NCBI GenBank assembly: GCA_964537035.1
Contig: CAZIAK010000015.1
Span: 28,115-92,114 of the forward strand
Origin: CAZIAK01 sp964537035
GTDB lineage: Bacteria; Planctomycetota; B15-G4
Direction: 5' to 3'
Length of the DNA stretch: 64,000 nucleotides
The notes below the pieces were generated by a model. It made no database searches and was not told the DNA's origin. It worked only from the letters and a program-made list of their open reading frames with translations. The position numbers and the translations under genes are program-made. The first letter of the stretch is position 1; each line of letters opens with the position of its first letter. Of the stretch, positions 60,593-64,000 are shown piece by piece.

Positions 60593-62272
60593 ATGCGGGT
60601 TGTAGCGCTTGTGCTCCTGCTGATGGTTGTGCTGGCTACTACGCCTGCTGCGCAGCCCTCCCTTGTGTTGCATGGTCAGCCATTCTTTGATGGCAACATG
60701 GTGCTGTCACTCTCGGATGAGACCGCGATTGGCGAGCAAGCGTTTGTCGCTGTTGGTCTGACACCTCTCTACACGCCGGTGCTGACAGGAAAGGGCCCCT
60801 GGCACATTGGTGTCTTGCTGACTGTTCTTCCGATAGGGCCGATCCCCGCCATGGGTCGGGTCGACTTACCGTTCCCGATGCCTGCCGAGGACCTGAGCGT
60901 CGTTGGTCTGCAGATGCCTGTGCAAGGGTATGTCGCCGGGAAGCTGTCGAATCCTGCCATATTGACCATGGATTCCCCGTACCTGCCAGCAACCCCCATC
61001 ATTGAGCTGTCGCCCCCGGAACCTTCCCAAGGTGCGGGCTACGGCGACACACTGGCACTAGGTGACCTCAACAACGACGGCATCACCGATCTTGTCGTTG
61101 GGGCATGGTTCGAGGACTTCTCCGGAGTCAACAAATCGGGCCGTGTGTACGTGCACTGGGGGCCTGACTTCTCCACGTACATGACGCTTCAGCCTGTCTC
61201 ACCTGTGCCGTTCGGTCTGTTCGGGGCGAACTTGGTGATCGCGGACATCACTGGCGATCAAGTGGACGACCTCGTTGTTGGAGAGACGGCAGGCAGCCCG
61301 CCCATCCCAGGACGGAACGGCCTACTCCACGTCTTCGCTGGCGGAGCTGGTTTCTCTTCGACACCTACGTTTTCGATTCCAAGCCTCGGGACTGGGGAGG
61401 TGTACACCATCTTTGGGCGTATTCTCGCAGCCGGGGACTTCAATGGAGATCTTGCACCTGATCTTGCTGTCGGCATTCACAAGGCCACAGTCAGCGGCTT
61501 TTCGAGCGCTGGGCGCATCGATGTTTACTGGGGACCCACTTACACGACAGTTCAGTCCATCGAGAATCCTGCGCCAGCTGCCTTTGATGCCTTTGGTGTG
61601 TTCCTTGCCGTCGCAGACCTGACGGGTGATGGCATCGACGACCTCATCGAGGGCAGCGGTCAAGATGACGTTGGTGGTGTCCCGAACATTGGCAGCGTCC
61701 ACACGTTCGCTGGCCCTTCCCTGGCGCTGCACAAGAGCATCCCCAATCCTCTTCCCCAGGGATTCAACTCCCGTTTTGGTGATGAAGTGCATGCAGCTGA
61801 TCTCGATGGTGATGGCCTTGCCGAAGTGATCACAGTTGACCTGAAGAACAGGGTCTATATCTTTTGGTCTCCTGACTTCGACACATACACAGGCATCGAG
61901 AAGCCGCAAGCCCTCAACACAGTGACAGGCAACACTGCATCGTATGGTTACTTCGTTGAGACTGCGGATGTGAACGGAGACGGGTTTCGGGATGTTTTGA
62001 TTTCTGATGTATTCGAAGGTGTGCAGAGCTGTGCTTCAGCGAAGGAGGGCACGCTCTTTACCGCACTCGGCCCTTTCTACTCATCCTTTCACGTGCTCCC
62101 TAATCCAAGTTCGTCATGCGGAGACAACTTCTCCTGGCGCATCACAGTCGGTGACGTGGACGGGGATGCGATCGAAGATGTGCTGATGAGTAGCCCCACG
62201 GCTGATGAGGGTGGCAGTCTCAATAGTGGTCTGGTGTATCTGTTTACTGGTGTTCCTGCGGCCGGTCAATGA
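60593..62272 (+). CDS. Exported FG-GAP seven-repeat (integrin alpha-like) protein
   Basis: A 559-residue protein. ATG 60593 has GGAGGG upstream and starts a signal peptide (VVALVLLLMVVLATTPAAQ). Residues about 25-125 look like the domain shared by other exported proteins here, at the N-terminal side (VLLTVLPIGPIPAMGRVDLP). Then seven calcium-binding propeller repeats follow: LGDLNNDGITDLV, IADITGDQVDDLV, AGDFNGDLAPDLA, VADLTGDGIDDLI, AADLDGDGLAEVI, TADVNGDGFRDVL and VGDVDGDAIEDVL. Seven repeats make one closed integrin-like propeller, probably at the cell surface. GC is lower than in the rest of the window. Confidence 0.9.
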   Translation: MRVVALVLLLMVVLATTPAAQPSLVLHGQPFFDGNMVLSLSDETAIGEQAFVAVGLTPLYTPVLTGKGPWHIGVLLTVLPIGPIPAMGRVDLPFPMPAEDLSVVGLQMPVQGYVAGKLSNPAILTMDSPYLPATPIIELSPPEPSQGAGYGDTLALGDLNNDGITDLVVGAWFEDFSGVNKSGRVYVHWGPDFSTYMTLQPVSPVPFGLFGANLVIADITGDQVDDLVVGETAGSPPIPGRNGLLHVFAGGAGFSSTPTFSIPSLGTGEVYTIFGRILAAGDFNGDLAPDLAVGIHKATVSGFSSAGRIDVYWGPTYTTVQSIENPAPAAFDAFGVFLAVADLTGDGIDDLIEGSGQDDVGGVPNIGSVHTFAGPSLALHKSIPNPLPQGFNSRFGDEVHAADLDGDGLAEVITVDLKNRVYIFWSPDFDTYTGIEKPQALNTVTGNTASYGYFVETADVNGDGFRDVLISDVFEGVQSCASAKEGTLFTALGPFYSSFHVLPNPSSSCGDNFSWRITVGDVDGDAIEDVLMSSPTADEGGSLNSGLVYLFTGVPAAGQ

Positions 62273-62389
62273 GAAGGGCCAAGCGTTGGGAGGATGCGGG
62301 CCTGAGCAAGGGCTGGAAGGCGGGGTGCACAGGTCCGGACCTGTCCAACTCACCCGCCCGATTCTATGGTACTACCTGAGGAGATAATC

Positions 62390-63946
62390 ATGTCACAGAG
62401 CACACTGCGCTACTTGGTTTCTGCAATTGGTCTAGCCCTACTCGTAGTAGTGGCGCCCCCTCGCGCTTCAGCTGATGATCTCTACGTAAGCATGCTCTCG
62501 GGGATTGACCAACCACTAAGCGGAAGTCCCTCTGACCCATATCAGACAATCAGCTACGCATTGACATGGGCGTTGCCTGGAGATGTGATCAAAGTGGCGG
62601 GCGGAACTACTGCAGACAGCTTTTACACCGCTGCAAACGGGGAGAGCTTTCCGATCATGCTCGCTGACGGCGTAAAGATCATCGGGGACGAACCGATTCA
62701 GGACCAAGGTCGGTGGCCTAGGATCGGAGGTGATGTGGGATCAAGCCAAGAAGCACTGATCGTGCTGGACGCAACAGGAGCAGACAACGACATCAGTAGG
62801 GTGGAACTGCGCCAGTTACGCTTCATGGGAGAAAACGTCACAGGCCAAGACTCTCCGGTAGCGATCAAGATAACGGTTTCCGACGAGAACGCCATCAGCG
62901 GCTTGCTGATAAACAACAATGTCTTTGAACGGCCCCACCAGAACTCAAGCGGAGCTTCTGGCCTCGCAACCATTACGATTACTGCTGATAACGGAAGGCT
63001 GGATGGTGCTTGCAGCATCAGCAATAATGAAATCCAATGCTCAGACAGGGGAGGTATTGAGTTCGTTGCCAAGGCTGGGGCCAACCAAACAGTCAGAACG
63101 GACGGCCGCATTGAGGATAACTTCATCTTCAATCCCGGCGGCGCGCCAGATTCATTTGGAATCCTCTGGCACGCAATTGATGGTGGGCACCCAGAACCTA
63201 GTTCATCAACATACAGTGGGCCAGACAGCATTTCCGGCAACACGATTCGAAGTCGTGGAAACGCGTTGGTCAGCGGCGTCATTATTCTCTGTGAAGAGCA
63301 CACATTCTATGGCATCACTAGCTTCTCGGAGAACATAGTTGATGGATGCCAAAGCCACGGAGTAGTCCTTAGTGCCGACGGGTGGAACACTTCCGAGGCC
63401 CCCGAAATCACGATATTCGCCGTCCAGAACAGAATCACTGGCAACGGGGGCAGCGGCGTTCTAATGGAGTGGGACCGCACAAATTTCGTTTCTGATCTCG
63501 GCAAGGGCTACATCCATTGGGTCTCCAAGGGCGGCCTGATCGCTGACAACTCTCGATACGGCGTCGAAGTCATCGGTGCGGATCAAGACAGCACAGGTTC
63601 GATCAGCTTTTCAGGCGACAATCTCCTCAACAACGCCCTTGGGGGATTGGGGTTTGATGACCATGATCCTATTGGCACAACGCCGGTGAGTGACATCGGA
63701 ACCGTAGGCACGTCATTCGGCAACAGTATCGTGTACCTTAACAACAGCAACGGAGACCAGGTCGTCGGACTGTCGGCAATGCTGCTCACTGGCGTGTACG
63801 ACACAGTTACATATAGTGACTTCAGAAACATTCCCCTTGACACGCCAGCCTATCCGTGTGACCCGACACAGGACGCGGACAACAACATTGACTGCGATCC
63901 ACTCTTTGTAAACAGCGCACGCAGCGACTATCACCTGCTGGCCTAG
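62390..63946 (+). CDS. Exported right-handed beta-helix (DUF1565-like) protein
   Basis: A 518-residue protein. ATG 62390 has GAGGAG upstream. The signal peptide is LVSAIGLALLVVVAPPRASA. The DUF1565-type start DLYVSMLSGIDQPLSGSPSD and DPYQTISYALTWALPGDVIK are followed by repeated Asn-rich coils of a parallel beta-helix (LINNNVFERPHQN, ISNNEIQCSDRGG, ISGNTIRSRGNALVS, RITGNGGSGVL, LIADNSRYGVEV), ending DPLFVNSARSDYHLLA. Members are mostly polysaccharide lyases or surface proteins, but no catalytic residues are clear, so substrate is unknown. GC is about half, much lower than the core of the window. Confidence 0.85.
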   Translation: MSQSTLRYLVSAIGLALLVVVAPPRASADDLYVSMLSGIDQPLSGSPSDPYQTISYALTWALPGDVIKVAGGTTADSFYTAANGESFPIMLADGVKIIGDEPIQDQGRWPRIGGDVGSSQEALIVLDATGADNDISRVELRQLRFMGENVTGQDSPVAIKITVSDENAISGLLINNNVFERPHQNSSGASGLATITITADNGRLDGACSISNNEIQCSDRGGIEFVAKAGANQTVRTDGRIEDNFIFNPGGAPDSFGILWHAIDGGHPEPSSSTYSGPDSISGNTIRSRGNALVSGVIILCEEHTFYGITSFSENIVDGCQSHGVVLSADGWNTSEAPEITIFAVQNRITGNGGSGVLMEWDRTNFVSDLGKGYIHWVSKGGLIADNSRYGVEVIGADQDSTGSISFSGDNLLNNALGGLGFDDHDPIGTTPVSDIGTVGTSFGNSIVYLNNSNGDQVVGLSAMLLTGVYDTVTYSDFRNIPLDTPAYPCDPTQDADNNIDCDPLFVNSARSDYHLLA

Positions 63947-64000
63947 AGATATGGTCAAGAGCTGTGGATGAGAGAATCTGAGAATCACGCGGCGGCCTTG

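Overview
The window looks like a piece of a high-GC planctomycete (phylum Planctomycetota) genome. The strongest evidence is a linked set of DUF1549/DUF1553-PSCyt1, DUF1501 and cytochrome proteins (45.9-52.3 kb) and a 1254-residue PVC-type haem-binding dehydrogenase (24.9-28.6 kb). Many large exported proteins with FG-GAP, TPR or DUF3857-transglutaminase domains agree with this. Two runs of 100 N show it is a draft scaffold. One is not a real gap: the same 55 bases lie on both sides.

Layout. 0-3 kb (minus): the N-terminal part of a YgfK-type protein cut by the window edge, an adenine deaminase (both point to purine salvage or catabolism) and a small histidine-kinase-like ATPase. 3.2-5.4 kb: a frameshifted family 9 glycoside hydrolase. 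5.5-9.7 kb (minus): a fadN-fadA beta-oxidation pair followed by a fungal-like cytosine deaminase. 9.8-12.9 kb (plus): a TPR protein overlapping an exported purple-acid-phosphatase-like protein. 13-21 kb: an MsbA-like ABC exporter with a DUF6526 partner, a lipoprotein, a zinc-ribbon SDR of unknown function, and an SRPBCC-DinB-uup operon. 21-23.7 kb: a large FG-GAP/VCBS protein. 23.8-29.6 kb (minus): two Tat-exported TIM-barrel isomerase-like proteins flanking the PVC haem protein, probably a periplasmic sugar-oxidation module. 29.7-38.3 kb: a CPA1 Na+/H+ antiporter, a zinc metalloprotease, an unrecognised exported protein, a membrane-anchored HtrA protease and a TPR protein. 38.6-40.2 kb: UDP-glucose dehydrogenase and tRNA-Val(TAC). 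40.3-56.3 kb: two giant exported TPR/DUF3857/transglutaminase-like proteins, a lipoprotein beta-propeller and the DUF1549-DUF1501-cytochrome operon. 56.4-60.4 kb (plus): a tightly coupled ferredoxin / TolB-like / glgC / DUF1569 / methyltransferase operon. 60.6-64 kb: an FG-GAP seven-repeat protein and a right-handed beta-helix protein, both visibly lower in GC than the rest.

The most interesting signal is an uncharacterised domain of about 115 residues at the C-termini of three unrelated exported proteins (glycoside hydrolase, phosphatase, FG-GAP propeller). A probable relative sits near the N-terminus of a fourth. It behaves like a surface-sorting or anchoring module. Other points of note are a giant transglutaminase-like protein whose Cys site is Pro, a GH9 enzyme with Asn at the expected catalytic-base Asp, an SDR family lacking the catalytic Tyr, and several GC-rich 9-bp or 15-bp tandem repeats.
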